This document shows, piece after piece, positions 1-7,155 of a stretch of DNA of 12,477 bases. The number at the start of each line of letters is the position of its first letter. Within the stretch, counting starts at the first letter, position 1. The notes beneath the pieces were generated by a model. It saw only the letters and a list, made by a program, of their open reading frames with translations. It was not told where the DNA came from and searched no databases. Source of the DNA: Candidatus Gastranaerophilales bacterium HUM_12. Lineage in GTDB: Bacteria; Cyanobacteriota; Vampirovibrionia; Gastranaerophilales; Gastranaerophilaceae. A program made the position numbers and the translations under genes. Location of the stretch: contig DABJ01000005.1 of assembly GCA_002102825.1 (NCBI GenBank), positions 1 through 12,477 of the forward strand. The letters run 5' to 3'.

Positions 1-887
1 AAACCTTTAACGTTAACACCACCATTACCAGAGTTAGTAACATTTATATCTTTAGTAGCATTAACTCTACCGGTAGAATTCAAGTTAATAGCACCATTTG
101 TGTTGTTGATATTAACAGAACTACCATTGCTTGCAGTTTTATTTGCATTAATATTACCGTTGATTTCAATACCGGAACCAGAATTATCTAAATAGATATC
201 TGAATTGTTGATACCTTGAACATTCCCATTGACAGTTAAAAAACCGGCAGTGTTAGTTAAAGTAGTGTCTCCATTAACGTTAGAAATGTTCCCGTCAACA
301 GTGAAACCACCTTCGCCATTGTTAGTCATAGCAAGTTTGCCGTTAGAGTTTTCAACAATTCCGGTTTCTGTTACGTTCAAGCCGCCTTTACCATAGTTTG
401 TAATATCTGCTGTTCCATTATTGTTAACGGTACCTGAAATTTTTAAAGCCTCTGTTCTTTCATTTCTTGTTTTAGCTGATTGGCTGTCACCTGCAATTCC
501 GTTTTGTATGCTCAAAGTACCGTCATTATTGACTGTACCAGAGATATTAATTCCTTTATCACCGGTATTATTAATTGTTAATTTACCTTTGGTGTCAATA
601 TTTCCTGAAATATCAATGCTGTTATTTGTATCAAGTTGATAAGAGTATTCTTGACCATTTACGGTAAATGTTACTTTGCCTTCGCCCGGGGAATTGAAAA
701 TTTGAGTTTCGCCATTGTTTTTAACTGTTCCTGAGATGTTAACATCACCCCAGTTGTTGTTAACTTTTAATAGTCCGTCTGCGTTGGCAACTGTACCTGA
801 AATTTTAATACCGTCAACACCTGTGCTTCTGATTTCGGTATTGCCTTTACCAAAGTTTTTAACTGTTCCTGCAATGTCAACACCTGC
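1..887 (-). repeat. Beta-helix repeat region of the adhesin
   Basis: Residues 250-544 contain about ten degenerate repeats with the core I-S-G-T-V-x-N-x-G followed by a short I/V-x-N strand. Clear copies begin near residues 252, 277, 299, 341, 363 and 399. Later copies (about 421-544) drift to V-D-G-N-I and I-N-G-N-I forms. At DNA level some copies stay close: the plus-strand segments beginning TTAACTGTTCCTG near 721 and near 868 differ at only a few bases over about 26. The array runs off the window edge. Confidence 0.75.
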
Positions 888-1634
888 ATCTTCTGTTCTT
901 TGATTAGATTTGATGTAAATATTCCCGTTGTTACTAGAAAAAGCATTTCCAGTGTTTAAATTATCAGTATTTACCAATTGGTTAAATAAATTTTCTGCTT
1001 GTTGGTTTGTATTCATCATAGCCATTTTGTTTTCGTTAATACCGGCTATAACTCCACCAGTTTTACCAACTGAAACTTTTCCGCCATTTAGTTCAACATC
1101 ATTTGCGGCGAATACTTTACCGTTAATTGTTACAGGTTTTCCGCCATAAGAATTTTGTAAAGATGTTAAATCAGCTTGTGGATTTTCTTTATATCTTGTG
1201 TAAACAACATCATTCGGAGTATAAACACCTAAAGAGCCAACATTAAGAACACCTGAAGCTCCTACAACCATTCCGTTTGGAGAAACAAAGATTGCTTTCC
1301 CGTTGTAGAAATTTCCATCTCTCATTGTGTTTACGATACCATTGATGTTAATTTTGTTATCAACTAAGTTAATAAATGTAGAAACATCTGTGTTTCCGTA
1401 TTTGTAAATCAAGTTAGCGATATCACCTTTATCAAGTGTGAAATCCTTATACTTTCTGTAACCCATATCAGTACCGTTAATTAACGCACTCGGGTTAATA
1501 TTATAGATGCCGTTGTTTCCGTTCACTCCAGAAATTTCGCTGGCTACAACGGATAATAACATTGATTGCTGAGCAACAAACAATGTTGTTAACATTGATG
1601 CGATAATACGCTTTTGTCTTTTTCGGCTTTTCAT
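1..1634 (-). CDS. Filamentous adhesin, LktA/haemagglutinin-like, N-terminal part (cut by window edge)
   Basis: The frame is open from 1634 to base 1 without a stop (544 codons seen), so the C-terminus lies outside the window. Residues 1-31 form a signal peptide: a basic n-region (MKSRKRQKR), a hydrophobic core and a probable cut after SVVA. Residues about 32-200 resemble the TPS/haemagglutination-activity domain: SPNG at 118-121 stands where NPNG is usual, followed by VVGASGVLNVGSL. From residue 250 on the chain is Asn/Gly/Thr-rich with degenerate repeats of roughly 20-25 residues built on I-S-G-T-V-x-N-x-G, typical of a right-handed beta-helix. There is no cysteine in the visible part. Start 1634 is preferred because AAAGGA lies 9 bases upstream; the in-frame ATG at 1652 has no Shine-Dalgarno. 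Inferred role: exported surface adhesin, probably very long. I recall similar proteins named LktA-family filamentous adhesins; toxicity is not implied. No TpsB-type partner gene is visible. Confidence 0.85.
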   Translation of the reverse strand, partial: MKSRKRQKRIIASMLTTLFVAQQSMLLSVVASEISGVNGNNGIYNINPSALINGTDMGYRKYKDFTLDKGDIANLIYKYGNTDVSTFINLVDNKININGIVNTMRDGNFYNGKAIFVSPNGMVVGASGVLNVGSLGVYTPNDVVYTRYKENPQADLTSLQNSYGGKPVTINGKVFAANDVELNGGKVSVGKTGGVIAGINENKMAMMNTNQQAENLFNQLVNTDNLNTGNAFSSNNGNIYIKSNQRTEDAGVDIAGTVKNFGKGNTEIRSTGVDGIKISGTVANADGLLKVNNNWGDVNISGTVKNNGETQIFNSPGEGKVTFTVNGQEYSYQLDTNNSIDISGNIDTKGKLTINNTGDKGINISGTVNNDGTLSIQNGIAGDSQSAKTRNERTEALKISGTVNNNGTADITNYGKGGLNVTETGIVENSNGKLAMTNNGEGGFTVDGNISNVNGDTTLTNTAGFLTVNGNVQGINNSDIYLDNSGSGIEINGNINANKTASNGSSVNINNTNGAINLNSTGRVNATKDINVTNSGNGGVNVKG

Positions 1635-1643
1635 CTGGTAAAA

Positions 1644-1649
1644 TCCTTT
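1644..1649 (-). promoter_or_regulatory. Ribosome binding site that selects the adhesin start
   Basis: AAAGGA on the minus strand sits 9 bases before the ATG at 1634. It lies inside the codons that would follow the upstream in-frame ATG at 1652, which itself has no purine-rich site. This argues for initiation at 1634 and gives the more normal signal peptide, beginning with a Lys/Arg run. Confidence 0.6.
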
Positions 1650-1714
1650 CATAACGTTATAAATTTTAATATTATCGATAAGTAAATGTAATAGAATGAA
1701 TCCTTTATTTCTCT

Positions 1715-1723
1715 ATTGTAACA
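1715..1723 (-). promoter_or_regulatory. Candidate extended -10 promoter of the adhesin gene
   Basis: Read on the minus strand the site is TGTTACAAT, a TGn-extended -10 with TACAAT matching TATAAT at five of six bases. No good -35 hexamer stands at 16-18 bases; a TTACGA lies 20 bases upstream. Transcription would begin near 1708 and give a leader of about 75 bases before the ATG at 1634. This is inferred from sequence only. Confidence 0.35.
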
Positions 1724-1749
1724 AGAGCATAATAAAAAGGTCGTAATTA

Positions 1750-1809
1750 TTACTTTTTTTTAAGCCATGCTTCACCCATGCTATGCTTTACAGTATTAAT
1801 AACGACCAT
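1750..1809 (-). other. Possible 19-codon leader ORF with AGCATGG direct repeats
   Basis: In the gap between the flippase and the adhesin, the minus strand carries ATG...TAA reading MVVINTVKHSMGEAWLKKK. It has no clear Shine-Dalgarno. The same bases hold direct repeats: AGCAT three times, with AGCATGG twice at an 11-base period, followed by a run of eight A. The stretch could be a translated leader, a regulator binding site with one-turn spacing, or a remnant of another gene. Nothing in the sequence alone decides between these. Confidence 0.25.
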
Positions 1810-1852
1810 GAATATATAAAATTGCTATCTATTTAGTATATATTAAGTTTTG

Positions 1853-3304
1853 TTAATCAGATTCTTTAAGTACTTTCAATTTAGTTACAACGTACAATGC
1901 ATAGAAAAATACAAGAGAAACGATCATTTGTATTGAGGCTGGAATTACTCCAAAATTTTTCATTGCATAAATTACAAGTCCTGTAGGAATTCCACAGATT
2001 AAAATCCTAAGCACTGTATTTTTAGGGAATCTTAAATTTAATTGAGGAAGTACAATGACAACACTTAACAAGAAATATATGAAATTGGCTGCAAGTGTTG
2101 CAATTCCAACTCCTATTAATCCCATTTTAGGAATTAAGACTACATTTAGAATAATACCTATTATCCCAGATATCAATTTGATAATGAATTCAATGTGAGT
2201 TTTGTTGGCCAAATGGTATTGAAGTGTAGTATAGTCTGTCATAGCAAGGAAAAATACACCAAATGCAAAAAACGGAACAAGTGTACAAGCTTCTGCAAAT
2301 TTTGCATTTGCAAATATTTGAGTATATTCAACACTATATAGCGCCATTACTGTAATAACAGGTAACGCAACCAATACGTAGTAGCCTAAAAATTTTGAAA
2401 TTACAGGTCTAACATCAATTTTTGCTTCATATAAGTTAATAATTCTTGGGATTGCAGCGACTGTAATCATTGCAAATAGAGTCATTAAGATTGGTAATGT
2501 TAATCCATAACCAACTCCAACAAGAGCTGCTTTTGAAAAACCACTGATACTGTTCATAATGAACTTATTACTTTGGGTTATAAGCCACGCGCTGAGTGAA
2601 GTTGCTGCAATTGGAATTCCGTACTTAATAATCGGAACAATGAATTTCCATTCGATTTTTTGAAATTTGAAAACCTTTAAAATTTCACTTTGATAGAGTA
2701 ATAATATATCGATTAGAGATATTGATACCCCCATACCTAACAAAATTGATGCTGCTCCTAGGTTGAAAAATTTTGCAAAGAAGACTGCAAGAAATATCGT
2801 TGCAAATTGGTTTAATATTGTTGCAAGAGTATATGAAACAGATTTAAGTTGTGCTCTCAAAAGCTGAGATAACAATGCTCTTATGGCAACCGGTATAATT
2901 AGAACTAAAACTGCCATAAAATATTTAAATGGAACATGAAAGAAACTGTATAAACTGTTTTTGAAAATAATAGATATACCAAACATTAAAACCATGTTGA
3001 TAGTTAATAGTGTAACTAATGTAGTTAAATATTTAGGTAAATCTTTTTCTAATTGGTGGTGTCTGAAAAATCTTAGACCAGACAATCCAACCCAGTCTGA
3101 AAATATAATGCACAAGAACGATAGCATTGCTATTGATATGGTATAAAGTCCGTATTGTTCTGTAGAAAATAAGCTTGTGTATATTGGAACGGTGATTACA
3201 TTCCCAAGCATTCCGCACAATTTTGATGGTGCATACTTTAGCATATCTGTGAATATGCCTTTGATTTCCTTTTCTTCTAATTCTTTATTTTCAATATATT
3301 CCAT
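1853..3304 (-). CDS. Polysaccharide/lipid-linked oligosaccharide flippase (MOP superfamily)
   Basis: A 483-residue polytopic inner-membrane protein, the usual length for Wzx/RfbX-type flippases. After a charged cytoplasmic N-terminus (1-20) come about 12-14 hydrophobic segments. The opening 'K-Y-A-P-S-K-L-C-G-M-L-G-N-V-I-T-V-P-I-Y-T' and the following 'E-Q-Y-G-L-Y' (49-54) match the conserved start of this family, where a proline-bearing first helix precedes an E-x-Y-G motif. The segment near 240-253 (W-L-I-T-Q-S-N-K-F-I-M-N) is the usual start of the second half. Known family role: moving undecaprenyl-linked sugar units across the membrane for O-antigen, capsule or exopolysaccharide. The substrate cannot be told here because no glycosyltransferases are nearby. 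The start ATG has an AGAGGA site 4 bases upstream. The gene follows rimO by 11 bases and is probably cotranscribed with it. MurJ is less likely by sequence feel but belongs to the same superfamily. Confidence 0.82.
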   Translation of the reverse strand: MEYIENKELEEKEIKGIFTDMLKYAPSKLCGMLGNVITVPIYTSLFSTEQYGLYTISIAMLSFLCIIFSDWVGLSGLRFFRHHQLEKDLPKYLTTLVTLLTINMVLMFGISIIFKNSLYSFFHVPFKYFMAVLVLIIPVAIRALLSQLLRAQLKSVSYTLATILNQFATIFLAVFFAKFFNLGAASILLGMGVSISLIDILLLYQSEILKVFKFQKIEWKFIVPIIKYGIPIAATSLSAWLITQSNKFIMNSISGFSKAALVGVGYGLTLPILMTLFAMITVAAIPRIINLYEAKIDVRPVISKFLGYYVLVALPVITVMALYSVEYTQIFANAKFAEACTLVPFFAFGVFFLAMTDYTTLQYHLANKTHIEFIIKLISGIIGIILNVVLIPKMGLIGVGIATLAANFIYFLLSVVIVLPQLNLRFPKNTVLRILICGIPTGLVIYAMKNFGVIPASIQMIVSLVFFYALYVVTKLKVLKESD

Positions 3305-3315
3305 AATTCCTCTTC

Positions 3316-4623
3316 TTAGTCTTCTACTTCTCCGAATAAATCATATTCATCTACTTTTGTAATTCTTACATATTCTAAATCCCCTGGGATAATTTCTCTG
3401 TCTGACGCTGCGTAAACGACTCCATCAATTTCCGGTGCATCATGCTCTGAACGCAATATGATAACTCCATCATCTGTATATCCCTCAACGATACATTTAA
3501 GGGTCGAACCAATATATTTTTGGTTATTTTCTAATGAAATTTTTTGTTGTAATTCCATTAGTTTTTCTCTTCGTTCTTTTTTGATTTTGTCGTCTATTTG
3601 TGGTTTTAAGCCATAAGAATAGGTCCCTTTTTCTCTTGAATATTCAAAAGCTCCCATTCTATCAAATTTAACATTCTTAACAAAATTATATAAGTGTTCA
3701 AATTCTTCTTCTGTTTCCCCTGGGTATCCAACAATAAGAGTTGTTCTAACTGAAACATTCGGAATCTTTGCTCTTATTTTTTCAACAAGTTTTGTATAAT
3801 CCATAACAGGTCGTCTCATTCGTTTTAAAACTTCAGGGTGAGAGTGTTGTAATGGAATATCAACATATTTTACTACCTTATCCAAAGTTGCAATAGCATC
3901 AATAAGTTCATCGGTCATTTGCGTTGGGTAAGCATACATAATTCTAATCCAAGATAAATTATCTATTTTATTAAGTTCTCTCAATAATTCTGGTAATGCC
4001 TGTTTCCCATATAAATCTATGCCGTAAGAAGATGTATCTTGAGCAATAAGAATAATTTCTGTAACTCCTTTTGCAACAAGTTCTTTGGCTTCTTTAACAA
4101 TGTTTTCGATTGGTCGAGAGATATAAGGTCCTCTAAGTTTTGGAATAATACAGTAACCGCATTTATAATTGCACCCCTCTCCGATTTTTAAATAAGAGCT
4201 TGCTCCAACTGTAATTTGTTGTCTTGCAGTTTCTTCCGGATAGTAATAATGAGGTTTATCAGAAATGATACTTTCGTATTCTTTTCCTTGTTCCAAATCT
4301 TCAATAATTTTTACTACGTCTGTTAAATTCGAAGTTCCAACCATTCCGGATAGTTCAGGAATAGCTTTTTTCAATTCGTCATTATATTTTTGAGAAAGAC
4401 AGCCGGTTACGATTACTCTTTTTCCGCTTTCAATCATTTCTAAAATACTTTGAACTGATTCTTGTTCTGCATCGTGAATAAATGAACAAGTATTTACGAT
4501 AACAATATCTGCCTCTTTATCATCAAGTGTTATTTTGTACCCTTTTTTGTCGAGCATTCCTAGCATAAGTTCTGCATCTACAAGGTTTTTGGCACAACCG
4601 TGATTTATTAGTGCTATTTTCAT
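3316..4623 (-). CDS. rimO: Ribosomal protein S12 methylthiotransferase RimO
   Basis: A 435-residue radical-SAM enzyme that in characterised family members beta-methylthiolates the conserved Asp (Asp89 in E. coli) of ribosomal protein S12, using two 4Fe-4S clusters. The N-terminal MTTase domain shows the three cluster cysteines C10 (HGCAKN), C46 (NTCSF) and C75 (TGCLS). The radical-SAM motif CNYKCGYC gives C151, C155 and C158. The context 'I-I-P-K-L-R-G-P-Y-I-S-R-P' and 'H-G-C-A-K-N-L-V-D-A-E' is RimO-like rather than MiaB-like. A TRAM domain occupies roughly 370-435. The start is placed at 4623 because AGAGGT lies 4 bases upstream and the protein then opens MKIALIN as usual; an ATG nine codons earlier (4650) has no ribosome site. 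It heads a two-gene unit with the flippase and diverges from the U32 gene. Confidence 0.95.
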   Translation of the reverse strand: MKIALINHGCAKNLVDAELMLGMLDKKGYKITLDDKEADIVIVNTCSFIHDAEQESVQSILEMIESGKRVIVTGCLSQKYNDELKKAIPELSGMVGTSNLTDVVKIIEDLEQGKEYESIISDKPHYYYPEETARQQITVGASSYLKIGEGCNYKCGYCIIPKLRGPYISRPIENIVKEAKELVAKGVTEIILIAQDTSSYGIDLYGKQALPELLRELNKIDNLSWIRIMYAYPTQMTDELIDAIATLDKVVKYVDIPLQHSHPEVLKRMRRPVMDYTKLVEKIRAKIPNVSVRTTLIVGYPGETEEEFEHLYNFVKNVKFDRMGAFEYSREKGTYSYGLKPQIDDKIKKERREKLMELQQKISLENNQKYIGSTLKCIVEGYTDDGVIILRSEHDAPEIDGVVYAASDREIIPGDLEYVRITKVDEYDLFGEVED

Positions 4624-4627
4624 ATTT

Positions 4628-4633
4628 ACCTCT
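4628..4633 (-). promoter_or_regulatory. Ribosome binding site that selects the rimO start
   Basis: AGAGGT on the minus strand, 4 bases before the ATG at 4623, supports that start over the in-frame ATG at 4650. The TG of that upstream ATG belongs to TGATAAAAT (4641-4649), which could instead be an extended -10 for rimO with transcription starting just before the ribosome site. Confidence 0.55.
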
Positions 4634-4675
4634 TTTTTGAATTTTATCATTAATTGTAAAATTTAGGCTTTATTA

Positions 4676-4704
4676 TTACGATTTCTTTATAAGTTTGTTA
4701 TAAA
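4676..4704 (+). promoter_or_regulatory. Candidate promoter of the U32 gene, possibly leaderless
   Basis: TTACGA (4676-4681), 17 bases, then TATAAA (4699-4704) preceded by TGt, an extended -10. The first A of the start codon is at 4713, only 9 bases after the end of the -10, so a start of transcription at the usual 6-8 bases would fall at or within two bases of the ATG. There is no Shine-Dalgarno in front of that ATG, consistent with a leaderless message. Confidence 0.45.
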
Positions 4705-4712
4705 ATAATAGT

Positions 4713-6482
4713 ATGAAACAAGTAGAATTATTAGCACCTGCAAAAAATATAGAAACTGCAATTGCTGCAATTAATAGTGGTGCAGATGCAATTTATATCG
4801 GAGCGAACGAATTTGGAGCGAGAAAAAATGCACCTAATTCCTTATCAGACATAGAAAAATTAGTTAATTATGCTCATAAGTTTTATGTTCGAATTCACGT
4901 TGTAATTAATACAATTCTTAACGATGAAGAATTAAATCAAGCAATAAAACTTGTGAAAAACCTATATAATATTGGGGTTGATGCAATTATTATTCAAGAT
5001 ATGGGTTTGTTAAAAGCTGCAATTGATGGAAATCTTCCACCTATAGCAATCCATACAAGTACTCAATGTAATACAAGGACTCTTGAAAAAGCTAGATTTT
5101 TCGATACTTTAGGGGTATCTCGTATTATTCTTGCAAGGGAACTTTCGTTGTCTCAAATCGATGAAATTTGCAAAAATGTGTCTTGTGAAGTTGAATCATT
5201 TATTCATGGTGCATTGTGTGTTTCTTATAGCGGACAATGTTATTTGTCATTCGCAAATGGTGGTCGTTCTGCCAATCGAGGTGAATGTGCTCAACCTTGT
5301 AGAAAGAAATATTCTCTGGTTGATGAATCAGGGAAAGTTATATTTAAAGATAAATATCTACTTTCGTTGAAAGATTTTAATGCTTCAAATTGTATTGAAA
5401 ATCTTATAAATAGTGGTGTTAAGTCTTTCAAAATTGAAGGTCGTTTAAAAGATATCAGTTATGTTAGAAATGTTGTTGCCTATTACAATAATTTGATAAA
5501 TAAATATGCTCAAAGGACGTCTTCCGGTAAAGTATTTTTGGATTTTAAGCCTGATGTTTATAAGACATTTAATCGAGGTTACACAAATTATTTTCTTAAT
5601 GGCAGAGAGCAGTGTTTTAATTTTCTATCTCCAAAATCAAGAGGAGAAAAACTTGGTAAAGTTAAGAGAATTTTCAAAAATTATTTTGAAATTGATGCAA
5701 AATTAAATCCTCAAGACGGGATTTGCTTTGTTCAAGATGGTGATATGACCGGTTTTCTAGTTAATAAGGTTGTTGGTAATAAGGTATATCCAAATAAGAT
5801 GGACGGAATTAAGTCCGGCTTAGTTTTATATAGAAATTTTAATGCTAATTTTGAAAAACTTTTAGAAAATTCTAAAACGGTTAGAAAAATTGCTGTTTCT
5901 TTCAAAATTAGTGCCGGAAATATAGTAGCTACTGATGAAGATGATAATACTGTTTCAATAAAACTTCCAATTGGAGAAACTCCGAAAAATATTGAAAAGT
6001 TAAAAGAAAACTATATTAATCAACTGAAAAAAACTGGTACTAGTGACTTTTATACAACATCTGTAGATATTGAAGATGATGACTTATCTTTTGTTCCTGT
6101 TGCAAAAATTAACGAAACGAGAAGAGAATTGTTAAGTTTGTTAATTGAAGAACGACTAGCTAATTATAAGAAAGAGACTCAAAAACCTATTCATTATGCA
6201 GATTTCCCAGAACGAAAAATTGATTATAGAGGTAATGTTTTTAATTCCGAAGCTAAAACTTTTTACGAAAATTGTAAATGTGAAGTGCTTGAACCTGCAT
6301 TAGAATCTCAACAATCAATAAAAAACGGAATAGAACTAATGCGCACAAAACATTGTTTGAAATTTGCCGCAGGTTTATGCCAACAACCGACAAAAAACTT
6401 ATATTTAGTAGATGTAAAAGGCAAAAAATATCCTCTAAAATTTGATTGTAAAAATTGTGAAATGGTTATATTAAGCAAATAA
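4713..6482 (+). CDS. U32-family protein, RlhA/collagenase-like (probable RNA hydroxylation)
   Basis: A 589-residue cytoplasmic protein. Residues 1-260 are the U32 domain: it opens V-E-L-L-A-P-A-K-N and carries the full PROSITE U32 signature at 161-179 (ESFIHGALCVSYSGQCYLS). Cysteines C169, C176, C192 and C196 are placed as in the iron-sulphur cluster of RlhA and TrhP. A central region (about 300-480) suits the DUF3656-like collagenase domain. The last 45 residues hold a second group of cysteines, C548, C556, C579 and C582 (FDCKNCEM). Characterised bacterial relatives hydroxylate 23S rRNA C2501 (RlhA/YdcP) or wobble uridine in tRNA (TrhP/YegQ) using prephenate. Older annotation as a protease is doubtful. 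Length and C-terminal layout favour the RlhA-like branch, which is inference. Both this and the divergent rimO act on translation machinery. There is no ribosome binding site before the ATG; see the promoter entry. Confidence 0.85.
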   Translation: MKQVELLAPAKNIETAIAAINSGADAIYIGANEFGARKNAPNSLSDIEKLVNYAHKFYVRIHVVINTILNDEELNQAIKLVKNLYNIGVDAIIIQDMGLLKAAIDGNLPPIAIHTSTQCNTRTLEKARFFDTLGVSRIILARELSLSQIDEICKNVSCEVESFIHGALCVSYSGQCYLSFANGGRSANRGECAQPCRKKYSLVDESGKVIFKDKYLLSLKDFNASNCIENLINSGVKSFKIEGRLKDISYVRNVVAYYNNLINKYAQRTSSGKVFLDFKPDVYKTFNRGYTNYFLNGREQCFNFLSPKSRGEKLGKVKRIFKNYFEIDAKLNPQDGICFVQDGDMTGFLVNKVVGNKVYPNKMDGIKSGLVLYRNFNANFEKLLENSKTVRKIAVSFKISAGNIVATDEDDNTVSIKLPIGETPKNIEKLKENYINQLKKTGTSDFYTTSVDIEDDDLSFVPVAKINETRRELLSLLIEERLANYKKETQKPIHYADFPERKIDYRGNVFNSEAKTFYENCKCEVLEPALESQQSIKNGIELMRTKHCLKFAAGLCQQPTKNLYLVDVKGKKYPLKFDCKNCEMVILSK

Positions 6483-6483
6483 A

Positions 6484-6568
6484 AAGACATAACTTAAATA
6501 AATCGAAACCATAAAGCCGCCTTTTTTACCTGACTTTTATTGTTTGGTTCAAAAATGTTATGCCTTTT
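6484..6568. terminator. Long imperfect hairpin between convergent genes, possible two-way terminator
   Basis: The outer arms AAAAGACATAAC and GTTATGCCTTTT pair at 11 of 12 positions. Inside them GAAACCA can pair with TGGTTC around a bulge, and ATAAAG with CTTTTAT, leaving a loop near 6516-6532. T-rich tracts follow the arms on both strands (TTTTATAATTTTTT rightward, CTTTTTATTT leftward). This is where convergent transcripts from the U32 gene and the ftsEX operon should end. The stem is AT-rich and interrupted, so termination efficiency is uncertain. Confidence 0.4.
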
Positions 6569-6585
6569 ATAATTTTTTATTGCTC

Positions 6586-7137
6586 TTATTTAATTAATGC
6601 TTGAACTTCCTTGAAGTGTGGATTTTTTGAAGTCTTTAACCATTCAAATAGAACAATTTCAACACAAGTGATTTTTGCTCCATATTGTTTTAAAAGTTCT
6701 AAGCCTGTTTTATATTCATTTTTATTTCTGCTTGCGCAACAATCTTTTACTACATAAACTTCAAAACCTAGTTCCATCAAGGCTGCTGCTGTTTGAAGAA
6801 CACAAATATGGGTCTCAATACCACCGATAACAATTTGTGTGATTCCTGCATTTTTTAGCTCTTCAATCTTTTCTTTAAATGCCGGTTCAAGCAATGCAGA
6901 AAAAGATGCTTTTTCTGTTACAAATGTATTTTCAGCTAGAGCATTTTTTAATTGTATAACAGTATTACCTAAACCTTTTGGGTATTGTTCAGTTACTACT
7001 GTTGATATTGATAAAATGTTTGCAGCTTTTGCCACTTTTGTCATATTATTAGCAACTTCTTCACCATATTTTGATGCAAGAACTAATCTTTCCTGAATAT
7101 CAATTATTACTAATGCACTTTTTTCTGGGTTTAACAT
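6586..7137 (-). CDS. Isochorismatase-like cysteine hydrolase (YcaC-type)
   Basis: A 183-residue cytoplasmic hydrolase, full length for the family. The three catalytic residues are visible: D13 in VIIDIQE, K76 in VTEKASFS and C112 in GGIETHICV, the last following the segment that forms the non-proline cis-peptide in this fold. 'V-T-E-Q-Y-P-K-G-L-G' at 48-57 is typical of the YcaC/small isochorismatase-domain branch. These enzymes hydrolyse amides or related bonds through a cysteine intermediate; the substrate is unknown and true isochorismatase activity is not implied. It is the last gene of the operon, 18 bases after the pseudo-receiver gene, with a strong AAGGAG site 6 bases before the ATG. 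The independent strong ribosome site suggests it is translated without coupling. No functional link to ftsEX is evident. Confidence 0.88.
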   Translation of the reverse strand: MLNPEKSALVIIDIQERLVLASKYGEEVANNMTKVAKAANILSISTVVTEQYPKGLGNTVIQLKNALAENTFVTEKASFSALLEPAFKEKIEELKNAGITQIVIGGIETHICVLQTAAALMELGFEVYVVKDCCASRNKNEYKTGLELLKQYGAKITCVEIVLFEWLKTSKNPHFKEVQALIK

Positions 7138-7155
7138 TTTTATCTCCTTTATTAT

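Noticed and set aside
421..1149. Three small plus-strand ORFs of 62-73 codons rich in Val, Pro and Leu
   Set aside because: They are antisense to the adhesin repeats; their similar repetitive composition (T-V-P-E-I-L) is the complement of the I-S-G-T-V coding repeats, and they lack ribosome sites.
1756..1790. Imperfect hairpin with an adjacent T run, considered as a terminator for the flippase or a plus-strand transcript
   Set aside because: The stem is broken by two bulges and the T run precedes the stem on the plus strand; on the minus strand the stem is followed by A, not T.
1811..1844. AATATATA/TATATATT inverted repeat just after the flippase stop
   Set aside because: It is an AT-only 8-bp arm pair with an 18-base loop, expected by chance in such AT-rich sequence, and no T tract follows.
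4641..4650. Upstream ATG at 4650 as the rimO start
   Set aside because: No Shine-Dalgarno precedes it and it adds a nine-residue extension unlike RimO; the ATG at 4623 has AGAGGT at the right distance.
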